From Dermacentor variabilis (lineage: Eukaryota > Arthropoda > Arachnida > Ixodida > Ixodidae), in the NCBI RefSeq assembly GCF_050947875.1, contig NC_134573.1, forward strand, positions 34,555,615 to 34,619,614: DNA of 64,000 bases, written 5' to 3'. The notes under the pieces were generated by a model. The model was not told where the DNA came from, did not search any database, and saw only the letters and a list, made by a program, of their open reading frames with translations. The position numbers were made by a program, and so were the translations under genes. Shown piece after piece: positions 1 through 10,184 of this stretch; the stretch's first letter is position 1; the number at the start of each line of letters is the position of its first letter.

Positions 1-645
1 GACAAAGTGGGACGCCAAGTGTGAGTCACATATTACCGGCAGGTACAACAACACACATCATGCTTTCCTTTTTCTTTTTGTACAAGGCTAAGGAATTTGT
101 TGATGGGTAAACAACAGTCAAGGCTACATATGGACTATGAGAGACATTGTGCAGAGCAATGAACTAATTCCGGCCACCGTAGGCAAAACATTTGTGTATT
201 TATGGTCAGATGCAAATCCTAGCTGGTCAAAAATAATGAGCCGCCACCCACAAAAGCATTTCCAATAATCTACCATGCAGCTCAAGGATCTCTCAGTTAT
301 TCACAGTATTCTTCAGAGAAATCACAAATATCAAGAGCCTAGAATGTCGAACCTCCACTATTGCCACCGAGACCTCTCCACATTCTAGGTGCAAATACTC
401 TACCGTGATACTTTTGCAAGCCCCTCAGCATGCCGCTGTTAGAAGACTGTTGGCAAAGTCTCGTGCATCATGTGACAGTGCAGCACGTCTCTTGTGCATG
501 CGCATGAGACAGCGCTCGGGCACTTAGTCTAATCGGAAGTCATAGTGTGTCTGCCGATCACTGGGACCATGAGAGAGGAGTCTTCAGTGAAGAGATGCTG
601 TTGTCTGCAGAAGGATCTATTGAACTCCACTTGCCATTTGTGCAA
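1..645. other. No gene recognised
   Basis: No open frame with recognisable protein similarity and no clear repeat is visible before the terminal inverted repeat at 646. The few short frames here are antisense overlaps without family resemblance. Confidence 0.5.
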
Positions 646-666
646 TACAGTGAAACCCCATTTATA

Positions 667-1668
667 ATGAATGAATGTTTGATGTTTAAAGGTGCAAGGG
701 CCAGGTACGGCCAAAGAGCACCATGCTAGTGTTAATGAGTTCGCAGTGGACTGATGGGTTCTGTGAAGTTATGTGGCGTGGCTGTAAAGGGACCAAAAAG
801 AATTGGCGTAAATTGCATAAAATGTACATGTAATAAAATTATGGCAATCACTAATGACGTGTACTATGAACATTAAAATGCATTGTGAAGGAATGATGCA
901 ATATACAAAATATGAGATGCTAAAATTGGCTAGAGCACAATTGCCTCACCAGAGCCCTTGAAACACAAGGGCCTAGAGACATGTGCTATATGGTTCTTCA
1001 CCAAGAAACATAGCCGGACGTAGAGGGATGCAATAGCGATATGCAAAAGGAAAATGTTTCCTCCTGTCTCTTTTGGCTTCCCGACACTCCACAAAGATGT
1101 GGAGGACGGTCAGCCTTTCACCACATCTATCACAGCTTGGAGGTTCGTTACCAGTCAAAAGAAAGTTATGTGTGCCAAATGTGTGGCAAATGTGTGTCCT
1201 ATTTTTAGTCTGGTGAATAGGACATCTGTTCTTCATGTTTTCGCAGTCGGGTGCCAGAAACGTAACTTCGGCTTAACTATGTGAAGCTTACTACTAGTTT
1301 CAGCGTCTCACAAACGTTCCCAGTGGCTTCGCAGTTTGTTTCGTAGGAAAGGCTTCATGTCTGTGGCAGGGACAGCAGCAGAACGAATAACCTGTGATGC
1401 TACTGAATTGATGATCTCGTCAGCAAGCACATTACCCTCGATTCCTCTATGGTCAGCAACCCAGCATATTACTACATGTCTATGCAATAAATAGATGTTG
1501 CATAAGAGTGAGTAGAGTTCATTGAAGACAGGATTTGTGTGCTTTTACAAGACTTAACGAGTCTGAGAATATGATTGCTCTGTCAAGTTTTAATTTCTTT
1601 ACATGTTTTACTGCAGACAGTACTGCATAGGCTTCTGCAGTGAAGATACTTGTTAGGGGGTTCAACAC
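667..1668 (-). mobile_element. 5'-truncated I-like non-LTR retrotransposon (LINE)
   Basis: On the minus strand this is the 3' kilobase of the same LINE family as the full-length element at 27313-33252. It has the end of the RNase H domain (minus frame 1519-1719, with FTAEAYAVLSAVKH and IIFSDSLSLVK), then the C-terminal zinc-finger-like segment (minus frame 973-1236, with CDRCGERLTVLHIFVEC), then the shared 3' UTR ending in a (TGAA)n-like tail at 667-680. The homology stops at about 1668, where family M sequence resumes, so the copy is 5' truncated as is usual for target-primed reverse transcription. Frames are interrupted, so it is a dead copy. The insertion falls about 20 bp inside the family M element. 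Confidence 0.8.
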
Positions 1669-1923
1669 ATTTTTGGCACCAACGTTCAGTACAGTGCCAA
1701 ACTGTGACCGTATGATCAATTCCGGCAGCTAGATACCATGTAAACAAGAAAATTCACGAGACAGACACGATCGGCAACAGTATATAGATCTCTGCCGTGA
1801 AAGCTTCACCGCAATACTCGCCCGCCTGTCTCACGTGAAAACACCAGTGCGCACTCAGTTTCTCATTTCGGTACCAACAAATCTTCTCCGGGGTCGTCGC
1901 ACGCGGTGTTCACAGGTATCACA

Positions 1924-2065
1924 GGCGCAGGTGCCGTTTTCGCACCATGAAAATGAATGCTGTGGCATACGAGCAAAGAATTGGCCAATATTTATATAAG
2001 AAAAGAAAACAAATGGAGGTGCCTTATGTTTCTCTGAACCGATCCCAATAAATTTGGTTTCATTG
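1924..2065 (+). repeat. 142-bp repeat, copy A (identical to 3903-4044)
   Basis: Base-by-base comparison of the printed sequence shows this segment identical to 3903-4044, while the flanks differ on both sides. It lies inside family M copy 1, where copy 2 lacks it. The 3' part contains AATAAA followed by TTTGGTTTCATTG, and the 5' part has a small potential hairpin (GGTGC ... GCACC). It may be a short retrotransposed sequence or the 3' stub of a longer element. No clear target duplication was found. Confidence 0.75.
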
Positions 2066-2677
2066 CGATAAACATCTTTGCCTATCTGTTTCACAGCGCA
2101 TGGTGCCGTTGGAAGCGTAGCACATGCTTTTAACAGGCAATAACTGAAACACGACGCCGTTCCCTGCTTCAGACTGCGATCATATACATTTTCCGGCCGC
2201 TGGATCCCACGTGAATAAGAAAAAGTGCAAGGTGCAGGCGATCTAGAACAGTGTATAACTGCCCGTCTCATGCAAAAACGACGGTGCGCACAGTTTTTTA
2301 TTTCGGTACTGGCAAATTTCCAGCTGGGTCGTTGCATGCCGCATTTACGGCTATCACAGCCAAACCTGTTGCGTATCGCTTTGGCGGCATCCAGCGTCAC
2401 CCACCAGCTCGATTTCGTTTCACTTCCTCATCACCCTCTTAAAACACCATGCAATAGGAAAACAACAAAAGATGTCTCGGGCTGCCGCAGCACCACCAGC
2501 TCCACGTGCATTGGCATCTCGTGCCGCAATGATCTGCACGACGCTTCGCATTAGGTATATGTCGACAATAGTTGAGCCTGTCGAATTTTTTTTAGTTACT
2601 TCGGATCGTACGTTTTCCCGGTTAGTACGTCCTTTCTCGCGTTTTTTTCGAAGACGTATGGATGAGGTCCTACTGTA

Positions 2678-3280
2678 CATAAAAGTGCAATTGTGAACTT
2701 GCTCTGCAGTCTGTTTCTAACGATGGAGTAGTCCAAGTGTACAATTTGAATCATGAATTAAGCCCCTTTTGAGAATGCAGTTGAACCTAGAAATGAAACA
2801 AGGCGGTGCAGTAATTCCAAAATTGTTCGCATTTAAGTTTCTGAACACTGTACAGAAACATGATGGCGATTTGCACGTTGTATCAACAATTTTCACCCGC
2901 CAATACAGGCAGTCAAGCGTTGCGCAATAGCGAGTGTGCGCACAGAATGCCTGTGGCATCCGTTTGGAGTGTACTCTAGTCCACCTTCGGCTTGCACCAG
3001 TGCTGCCATGCGTGCACTGTGGGCCCTATATGAAGCTCTACTATAGTGTTACACAGAAGTTTCATGACCAGATGAAAAGTATTGAAGGAACCTGTTTCCA
3101 CCTTTTCATTCCTATCCTTCTCGCCTATGATGACCGCATAGAAACAGCAAAAACAAGTCAGACGATGCTCTGATGAAGTTCACGATGTAAGTGGCCCTGC
3201 TATTCGCTCAAAGTGCCAGCATGCTGAGGGGTGCCTTACAATGGGCTGTTGCTATGGCAATGGTGCACTGACACGGCAGG
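2678..3280. other. No gene recognised
   Basis: Unique-looking sequence between family M copy 1 and a short tandem duplication. The frames here have no recognisable motif. Confidence 0.4.
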
Positions 3281-3378
3281 TGGCGTGCTTGCCTGCTATG
3301 CTTGCTTCAAAGTTGATTCGCCATTCTATTGGCGTGCTTGCCTGCTATGCTTGCTTCAAAGTTGATTCGCCATTCTAT
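3281..3378. repeat. 49-bp tandem duplication
   Basis: A 49-bp unit beginning TGGCGTGCTTGCC occurs twice head to tail (3281-3329 and 3330-3378) with no visible mismatch. This looks like a recent local duplication. Confidence 0.9.
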
Positions 3379-3902
3379 TGTTGATCCTACCGTTATCACA
3401 AGCAGTGGTTATGACACTTGTTTTAAGAAGATTAAAACTAGACTCGCATATGGAAAGCAAAGTGTAATCATTATCTGATGATGTGGCAAGAAAGGGGAAG
3501 TACTTGTTGCAATGATCAGAGCTGGCATGCGAGACGGCGATCTGATTGCGCCTGTGTCACACAATCCCACACTGCGTTGGCAGTTTAGCAAAGCCCTACG
3601 TTGTGGAGTCTTGAACCATGTGATGATGCAGACGTTGTGCATGTCATTTTATTTAGCAAACCATACCGGACAATAGACGGTGCGCCGGAATTTGTTCGCA
3701 CGACTCTCCACGCACTGTCAGTTCTTGCACTCTAGATTCCGTTTTGAGACTAGGTACGCCTATGATGTCCTTATTAGCAGAGACAGCATACTCGCTTAGA
3801 AATTTAGATACGTTAATGATGTGGGACTGTGTCCACGGGTTACAATTAGTGTTGAACACGATGTGGAAGTGTGTATGCATGGTCAACCGTGGCAAGTTTT
3901 AT
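3379..3902. other. No gene recognised
   Basis: No convincing coding frame or repeat is visible. Short frames on both strands lack family motifs. Confidence 0.4.
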
Positions 3903-4044
3903 GGCGCAGGTGCCGTTTTCGCACCATGAAAATGAATGCTGTGGCATACGAGCAAAGAATTGGCCAATATTTATATAAGAAAAGAAAACAAATGGAGGTG
4001 CCTTATGTTTCTCTGAACCGATCCCAATAAATTTGGTTTCATTG
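3903..4044 (+). repeat. 142-bp repeat, copy B (identical to 1924-2065)
   Basis: Identical along 142 bp to 1924-2065, in the same orientation about 2 kb away and in unrelated flanking sequence. It ends just after an AATAAATTTGG segment. Perfect identity beside decayed neighbours implies either recent mobilisation or gene conversion. Confidence 0.75.
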
Positions 4045-4506
4045 TGTTTACCAGAAGCTCAGCTTCATTCTAAAGCTTTTCTTTTGCTCACAGGTTCAAA
4101 AACATTTGCAAAACATTGAACATGATTTTCTCAGCTTTTCTTTTTTATGTGAAGTGCCTCAGGCGTTTCCATGTGCACATTTAAACAAACTTGGTATCAT
4201 CCTTTTCAGTAATAACTCAACCACAGGCTAAAGCTTTCCCTTCTTTTCTTTTATAACCTTGATACAATTGTACCGTAAAACAAACCGTATCCGTTTAAAC
4301 ACTAGTTTTGTTTTAAAGGAGTAAAGTCAAATCCCCGACTCAGAGGCCATTGACCATAATGTGTTTTGTATTCGCATAAACCGTACCAGCTTATTCCGTG
4401 CATATCGGTTAATAAGTAATGTTTCCACTTTTCGTCGCACAAACGCGGCGGTGCATCGTTTCTATCGGGTCGCCCGGCCGAACAACAAGCCTCAGAGATC
4501 GGAACC

Positions 4507-4799
4507 ATGGATTTATTTAAGGTACCTTACAGGCCTGTCAGGCATTGTGTAAAGGGGGGCAAAAAATCCGAACAATGCATACACAACCAGATGAACATGA
4601 AGAAAGTACAATACATGGTAAATAAAAATTTGTGCATATAATAGCAGTAAAGAAGAGGAGGCTAAGCAATGCGGAAATATCGAGAAGAAATATGGTACAG
4701 AATGCACACGACAACATAAAAAGCGCATGGCGCATGAATAAGTGCACAATTCATCAAGCATGTTATAGCAAATGTAAAAAAAGGGGGGGGGGAACGAAT
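4507..4799 (-). mobile_element. Short retroelement-like insert with 9-bp target duplication
   Basis: Compared with the copy at 25283-26367, this stretch is extra. It is flanked by GATCGGAAC (4498-4506) and GATCAGAAC (4800-4808), a 9-bp target duplication with one mismatch. It begins on the plus strand with ATTTATTTAAGG and ends in a run of A then G, so as a minus-strand unit it would end in an A/T-rich 3' tail. The family was not identified; a 5'-truncated LINE 3' end is the most likely class. Confidence 0.6.
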
Positions 4800-4914
4800 G
4801 GATCAGAACAACAGCCTCCAAGCGCCCTGTGTGTTTGCGTGTGAAGCCACATCAACATCATTTCGGCGCCGAGCCAGAGAGTGTTTTGGCGTCGTGCAAA
4901 CAAGGACTCGCCTC

Positions 4915-5121
4915 ATGCCAAAGCTCGGAAGAAAAAGAAGCCAGATGCTCAGCATAGAAGAAAAATTAGACATTGTCCGTACTATCGAATGTGACATGAA
5001 TAAGTCGGCGCTGGCACGTGACAGGGATCAGCTGTTGACTACGGTGTGTGGCATTTGGAATGTAAAAAAGTTGTTCGGCAGTGCTGCTGCGACCGCGAAG
5101 AAATGTCGGCTACGAGGTTAG
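4915..5121 (+). pseudogene. CENP-B/Tigger-type N-terminal HTH fragment
   Basis: Starting from the methionine at 4915 the frame reads a basic leader and then LSIEEKLDIVRTIECDMNKS, the first helices of the CENP-B N-terminal (pogo/Tigger DNA-binding) helix-turn-helix, followed by a TTVCGIWN segment. The frame ends at 5121 with no catalytic domain. In intact Tigger proteins this domain binds the terminal inverted repeats; here it is a remnant within a non-autonomous element. The second copy of the element (minus strand, about 25880-26010) carries the same segment with frameshifts. Confidence 0.7.
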
Positions 5122-5654
5122 ACTTTTTGCCATTGTTGCCTCTGCTGTAGCCGAAGTGTCGCCTAGCGACAGTGATGAGCATGGCAAGGAAAGGGACAGC
5201 ACGGGCGATCCAGGCCCGACAGTGGCTGAAGCTGCGCGTTACGTCAGCCTTGTGAATGCAATCGTCACGACGAGAACAGCACCCCGCAATGAAAAAGGCG
5301 CCCGTGACATCCGCAGCGCTACCACACCAGTGCACGGAGAATATGAAATGCCAACGAGGAATTTGCCATGCAAGTGTTTGCCGGGAAGAGGGGGCTGGGG
5401 GGGCTGAAAAGCTGGCTCGCAGCTTAAGTTTGAGGCCACAGTTGTCACTGTTAGGCCGCTGCGGCATCAAAGGAAAATAACACTTTTGCCATGCGAAGTG
5501 AATAAATACTGCATGTTTTTTCCCCTTTCATTGCGCTCTCTCAGAGTTTCGTTTTTGACAGGTAAGTGGGCGATCTTTGGTTAAGCAGTACTACTGTTCA
5601 GTATGTACTTTTTCCGAGCTCAGGCCAACTACGGTATAACGAGGTTTCACTGTA

Positions 5655-6035
5655 GTTAGGTGATATGTAAGCTAGGTAATTTTTCATCTCCAAGTTCAAA
5701 ATTATTTTTGGTAACTAAAATAGGTCTATAAAAACTCTGTGAACTTTAGCCTGTGTGGTGGGCCTTTCAGAATAAGTACATTATTTCTGAAAAATAGCTA
5801 TTCGAATAATAAATTACTATAACGACCCGTAATAAACTACCTAATAGTAATATGACACTGTCATACCTTCCTTTCTAGATGAGATATTTGAAATCTGTTT
5901 GCACATTTGAAATCTCCATTCAATGAGGCCCCCGTATGCCAAATTCATTAAGGTAAGTTGACAAATTAAAATAAAAATTTTAGGTCTGTCGTCTCCTCAT
6001 TGAGGCTCCTCGCAACTCTTTCACATGGAACTTTG
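5655..6035. other. A/T-rich spacer, nothing recognised
   Basis: A/T-rich sequence between two TA-flanked transposons. No coding frame or repeat relationship was recognised. Confidence 0.4.
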
Positions 6036-6037
6036 TA

Positions 6038-7097
6038 CTGTAGAACCTCGTTGATACACTCCCGTTATGTACGTTTTCTCGGCGCGAGCGTTCGCAATCG
6101 AGAATGCCAAAAATGACCCAGTAGAGTTACGCAAATTTTTTTTACGGGCCCACGCGTTCCTGGAAAGCATGATTTTTCAGCAGCAATGTTCAATACGTTG
6201 CTAAACTGCGATCGTATGATACGTTTTCGGGCCGCTAGATTCCATGTAAACAAGAAAATGCGTGAGCGGTCGAGAACAATATATGGTTGCCCGCCGCAGC
6301 AGCTTCACCGCAATACTCGCCCGCCCGTCTCACATGAAAACACCGGTGTGCAATGTTTCTTATTTCGGTACCAGCAGATCTTCTCCGAGGTAGTCGCATG
6401 CGGCATTCAAAGCTATTACCGCCAATCCTATTGTGATAAGCATCTTCGCCCATATGTTTCACAGCGCATGGTGCCATCGGAAGCATAGCGCAAGCTGTTA
6501 ACAGGCGGTAACAGAAACGCGCCGCCATTCCCTACTGCAGATTGCGATTGTATATGTTTTCTAGATGCTAGATACCACGGGAACAAGAAAAGGCATGACT
6601 GAGAACGGTATATAGCCGCCCGTCTCACGTGAAAATGCCAGCGCACCATTCTGGTACCAGCAAATCTCCGCCTGGGTCATCGCACGCCACATTTACAGCT
6701 ATCGCCACCAAACCTATTGCGATAAGCATCTTCACCTATCTGTTTTACAATGCGTGGCGCGTAGTGTCATTGGTAGCGTGCTGCATGCTTTCAGTAGGCG
6801 ATCATCCACATGAGCTGCCGTTCAATGCTGCAGGCGTCGCGATGTGGGCATCACGTTTCGCTCTGGTGGCATCCGGCGTTGCCTAACAGCTCGATTTCGT
6901 TTTGGTTTCCTGTCACCCTCTTAAAACACCACACAACAGGAAAACAACAAAACATGTCTCGGGCTGCCATAGCACCACCAGCTCCACGCACGTCGGCGTC
7001 TCGTGCCACAACGATCTGCGCGATGCTCTGGATTTAGTTAGTACGTCATTTTTCGAGCTTTCTTTTTTTTTCTAAAAACATATGAACGTATCTACTG
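6038..7097. mobile_element. Family M TIR DNA element, copy 2
   Basis: The left terminus CTGTAGAACCTCGTTG (6038) and the right terminus ending in ATCTACTG (7097) are flanked by TA. This is the least interrupted copy at about 1.06 kb. It contains an internal direct duplication: a block of the form GCTAGAT(T/A)CCA(T/C)G...AACAAGAAAA followed by a CCCGTCTCACGTGAAAA-like segment occurs near 6233-6340 and again near 6563-6640. The right block with GTCTCGGGCTGCCATAGC (6956) matches copy 1. A further TIR-like sequence (ATTCCACTGTAG, 7172-7184) lies just outside and may belong to an older outer element. Confidence 0.65.
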
Positions 7098-7099
7098 TA

Positions 7100-7620
7100 T
7101 TACAGACAAATGTTTTGCTGCTTGAGTAACAGGACATTTTTGCATGCTCCCAAGAAAGTCGAATAATCGGGATTCCACTGTAGTGCTTGACCCTTAGTTT
7201 ATGGGCAAAAGTTAACCCACAATAAACCAATTCTTACACTGTCCGTCTCTGGTGGCTACTACAATATGTGAGCACGAGGACGAGCAATGGAGTGAGCCTG
7301 CTTACTTCTCGCCTTTCTCTTTCTCCTCTTCATCCAGGTACGAGTACTCGCGCCAGGAGTCAAAGCTGTACCTGCGCACGAGCAAATGACGTAGCGATGA
7401 TTCGCACCACAGCTCAGAATGGCCTCCATTTTGTTAAACAGCAGCTATAAACAGCACAACACAGGACACAGCAAAATAAACACACAGCAATATAACCACA
7501 GTGTTCAAATGCTCACAGAAGTGATTTTTTTCTCTCTTTATATGCATGTACAGAAGTGAATGAAAAGGTTTAATTACTGCTCCAAGAATTCTTTGTATTC
7601 TTTGCAACTTCAGGCACTTT
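7100..7620. other. No gene recognised
   Basis: Contains a possible orphan TIR end at about 7165-7186 and otherwise unremarkable sequence with no recognisable protein. Confidence 0.35.
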
Positions 7621-7622
7621 GA

Positions 7623-7699
7623 CTCTCTCTCTCTGTCTGTCTGTGTCTGTCTGTCTGTCTGTGTCTGCCTGCCTGCCTGCCTGCCTGTCTGTCTGTCTA
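7623..7699. repeat. CTGT/CTGC microsatellite
   Basis: A CT run followed by imperfect (CTGT)n and (CTGC)n tetranucleotide repeats. The minus-strand frame crossing it, a run of DRQTDRQ-like residues, is a simple-repeat artefact. Confidence 0.95.
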
Positions 7700-8197
7700 G
7701 CCTCCCACACTGCCATTATGGCAGTGCCTACCAACTTGAGCCGCTGGGTATAGGCATGCGTTGGCAATGCCGTCGTGGTAGCAGCATCGTCGTCATTAGA
7801 ACTTCGTCATCTGACCCTCACCCCTGATGCTCGCGTACTACCTGCACTCCAGCGATGTGGTGCACATAAAAAGATCCGGGCACCTCGGCTGTAGAACATC
7901 GGGTGGTGGTTGCCACCGCATGAACTGCGATTCAAAAGCAAATTTCCCGCAAGCGTTGATTTCCGATCACCGGACAGCAACGTGCCGCCTCCTCATTCCT
8001 CTCCAAGCTCACGCGGGACTTTCAAGGCCTTTCTCATATTTATCGGGCCATTTAATCAAGCAACGAGGTCTGCTCCTTTGTGCTGCACATAAAGTCTTGG
8101 TACAACAACACTGTGCCAAACTCCAGCGCGGCAGCATCATTACAGCGAGTTGCGTTGATGAACCTGATTTTTGACGATAACAAGGAAGCACTTTGAA

Positions 8198-8355
8198 GGT
8201 TACAGCTTCATTGAAAAGAGCATCAACTTGAACTCTGCTTTCCTCAGGGACTCGAGGATGGCGTACTACTGGGTGCAAAGGAAGAGGAACGTGTTTGCAA
8301 TGATCGAGAAGCTAGGCAGGCCTACGCCCTTTCTAGCCCTCAACATGTCCAGCTC
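8198..8355 (+). pseudogene. Helitron-like N-terminal domain fragment
   Basis: The plus frame 8171-8428 contains RDSRMAYYWVQRKRNVFAMI followed by EKLGRPTPFLALNMS. This resembles the conserved start of the Helitron-like/Rep-helicase N-terminal domain, where 'YW..R.R...AMI..LG.PT.FLTLS' precedes the replication initiator motifs. The upstream frame (7827-8174) is open but not recognisable, and no HUH or helicase motifs follow. It is a short relic. The assignment rests on about 40 residues seen by eye. Confidence 0.45.
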
Positions 8356-8429
8356 AACAAGGAGTGCCAGCTCAAAGTCGCCGAAAGAGTCAGAGAGCTG
8401 GTCAAAGCGCACCGTCACACAGGGTTGAC

Positions 8430-8974
8430 GCCATAGCCATCCTACCTGCAAAATGCTTCGCATAACTTCTGATTTTCCCAGTACGTGGGATTTGCATAAC
8501 TTCACTTAGGTACAGTCAATAAGTACTAGTACTTATTTAAGAAAAGAAGGCAAAAAACAAGCAAATTTTTTTTCCCTCTGAGGGCTTGTTGTCACTTCAT
8601 GCTACCTTTTGCTGCCAGAGGTAGAACTTACGTGCATATATACAACTTCAAGCTGAGAACTTGCTGAGAACTAAAAAATTTCTTTTTGTTACCCTGCACT
8701 GATGAGCTGTCGTACACGAGTCAAAAGCCTGCATGATGTGGGCTTTTCTTTTTCTTTATTTGTGGCACTGGGGCACTTTCTGGGAAAATTTATGGCTGTG
8801 TCTGTACAATTAGGAGGATTGGTCAGAATTTGGGAGTCACCCGGACAAATACGGAGAGTTAGCAGGTCTGCCATTGCATCCATTGTGCCCAATCATGAAC
8901 AGTGAACCGTATCGTGTAGACTGTGGGAGGCTCTTTGTATCCATCTCTTCCAAAATTTTTTGCTTGTTCTGGAA
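8430..8974. other. No gene recognised
   Basis: No convincing coding or repeat signal. Short frames on both strands overlap one another without motifs. Confidence 0.35.
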
Positions 8975-8976
8975 TA

Positions 8977-10181
8977 CAGTCAAACCTCAACAAAACGAAC
9001 CTCGATGTAACGAAATTTGCAACTGTTAACGAAGTATTTTCATTTCCCGATCTTAGTTGCATTGAAAACTGCATACTTGTTGCTATTTAATAAAGTAGTT
9101 TCATCACATGGTTTTGACTTAACGAAGTTTTCGGCCATTTTGAGCATGTACTTGGAGCCTGTATGACTTCAGCAAAAATTTATGAAAATGTTGGCTGAAG
9201 CAAAAGTTACTTCAAGTGCCCTTCTACACGAAAAGTTTGAGTGGCAATACCGATTTGAAAGCGCACGCGCTAGTACGTGGTAGGTAGGAAACACTGCAGC
9301 GCCATCTGTCATGTTTGTAAACAACTTGTGGAGGCTGCAGGGCATGCAGCAGCTTGTAGTGCTCGGAGAAACACGAGTGCTGACAATTCCTTCTGCGCAA
9401 GGGAGATGGGGAGGGAGTGCGTGCATGGCGACGAGATCGAGCACGTACTGGGCGACGAGAAAGGGGGGCTTCTCCTCCTGGTGCATGCGTCTCCCCCTCT
9501 TGTGCGTCCGTGCGTGGGCCACATGCCGAAATGGTTGGTGCCTTCATGCGCATTTTCTTGTTCTCATCCATCTAGTGTTCAAGGTCATGCAGTCTCAAGT
9601 TTCCGAGACACGGTGTAAAAGCGCTCCCTCATGTTGAGACTGAGTTTGTGGTCATCGAGTGAGATCTGTTAACGTTTGCCTGAGCGCGCATGACTCCAAT
9701 AAAACTACCACCCTTACTTCGTGTAGTTCTCTCTTTGCTATCGCCACCAATGCTCCATTTGCTATTGCCATCAATGATCCACCTTTCTGACTAGACTGTC
9801 ACTTACCTCTTAGTTTGCCCCCCATTTTTTTTTGCTGGGGACGAATAACTGTATTTTTTTTACACCTTTGTCTTTAATTTGTGGGTACTGGCTGCAGGCA
9901 CTAAGTGCAGTCAGCTATGGTGTTTGAGATTGACGTCGACGCGCGACGCAACACACACAAATCTGGGGCGCCGTGAACCACGTCGATGCATTGCTCTCAA
10001 TACGCGCTGGCACTCATATCTGTACTGTTATGGCGTAGCGTTCTTAGAAATTGATTATAAGTGCTTACTAAAAAAATACTATCCACCAGGAATGCTCTGG
10101 GAATTTGTGAAGTTGTTTGTTTTGCAGAAACTTTAAAACCTCGATTTTATGAAATTCACGATTTAATGAAGTTTTTCACTG
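8977..10181. mobile_element. Probable Tigger/pogo-type non-autonomous element
   Basis: The left end (CAGTCAAACCTCAACAAAAC, after TA at 8975) is a typical Tigger-like TIR. The nearest inverted partner is AATGAAGTTTTTCACTG ending at 10181. The interior has a GC-richer segment (9240-9560), no transposase, and an AATAAA at about 9698. The right boundary is decayed and lacks the TA, so the extent is tentative. Confidence 0.4.
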
Positions 10182-10184
10182 CAA

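Larger units (their letters stand above)
648..2675. mobile_element. Family M TIR DNA element, copy 1 (non-autonomous, with nested insertions)
   Basis: The left end reads TACAGTGAAACC (from 646) and the right end is the inverted GGTCCTACTGTA (to 2677), each flanked by TA, the target duplication of Tc1/mariner-pogo type elements. The interior from about 1670 (TTTGGCACCAACGTTC...) to 2675 aligns by eye with the copies at 6038-7097 and from 34663. The right-hand block with GTCTCGGGCTGCC and CCACCAGCTCCACG (2470-2510) recurs at 6955-6990. No transposase is encoded; the 181-codon minus frame at 1855-2400 has no family resemblance. The copy is split near its left end by an I-like LINE fragment and carries a 142-bp insert at 1924-2065. 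The assignment to the mariner/pogo superfamily rests only on TIR shape and TA target. Confidence 0.65.
4273..5652 (+). mobile_element. Pogo/Tigger-derived DNA element carrying a CENP-B-type HTH, copy 1
   Basis: The element is flanked by TA. Its right end (5630-5652, ACGGTATAACGAGGTTTCACTG) and its left end, now decayed (4273, CCGTAAAAC...), correspond to the TIRs of the cleaner copy at 25283-26367. Internal order matches that copy: a CCCCGACTCAG block (4334), GTTTCCACTTTTCGTC (4420), ACAACAAGCCTCAGAGATC (4480), the HTH coding segment (4915-5121), an acidic/serine-rich region, and AATAAATACTGCATG near the right end. No DDE catalytic domain is present between HTH and right end, so it is an internally deleted derivative. 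It is interrupted by a 293-bp insert at 4507-4799. Confidence 0.75.

Noticed and set aside
1855..2400. 181-codon minus frame as a gene
   Set aside because: It lies in a non-autonomous family M element, includes the 142-bp insert and shows no family motif.
7570..7767. DRQTDRQ-rich minus frame as a low-complexity protein
   Set aside because: It is the translation of a tetranucleotide microsatellite.
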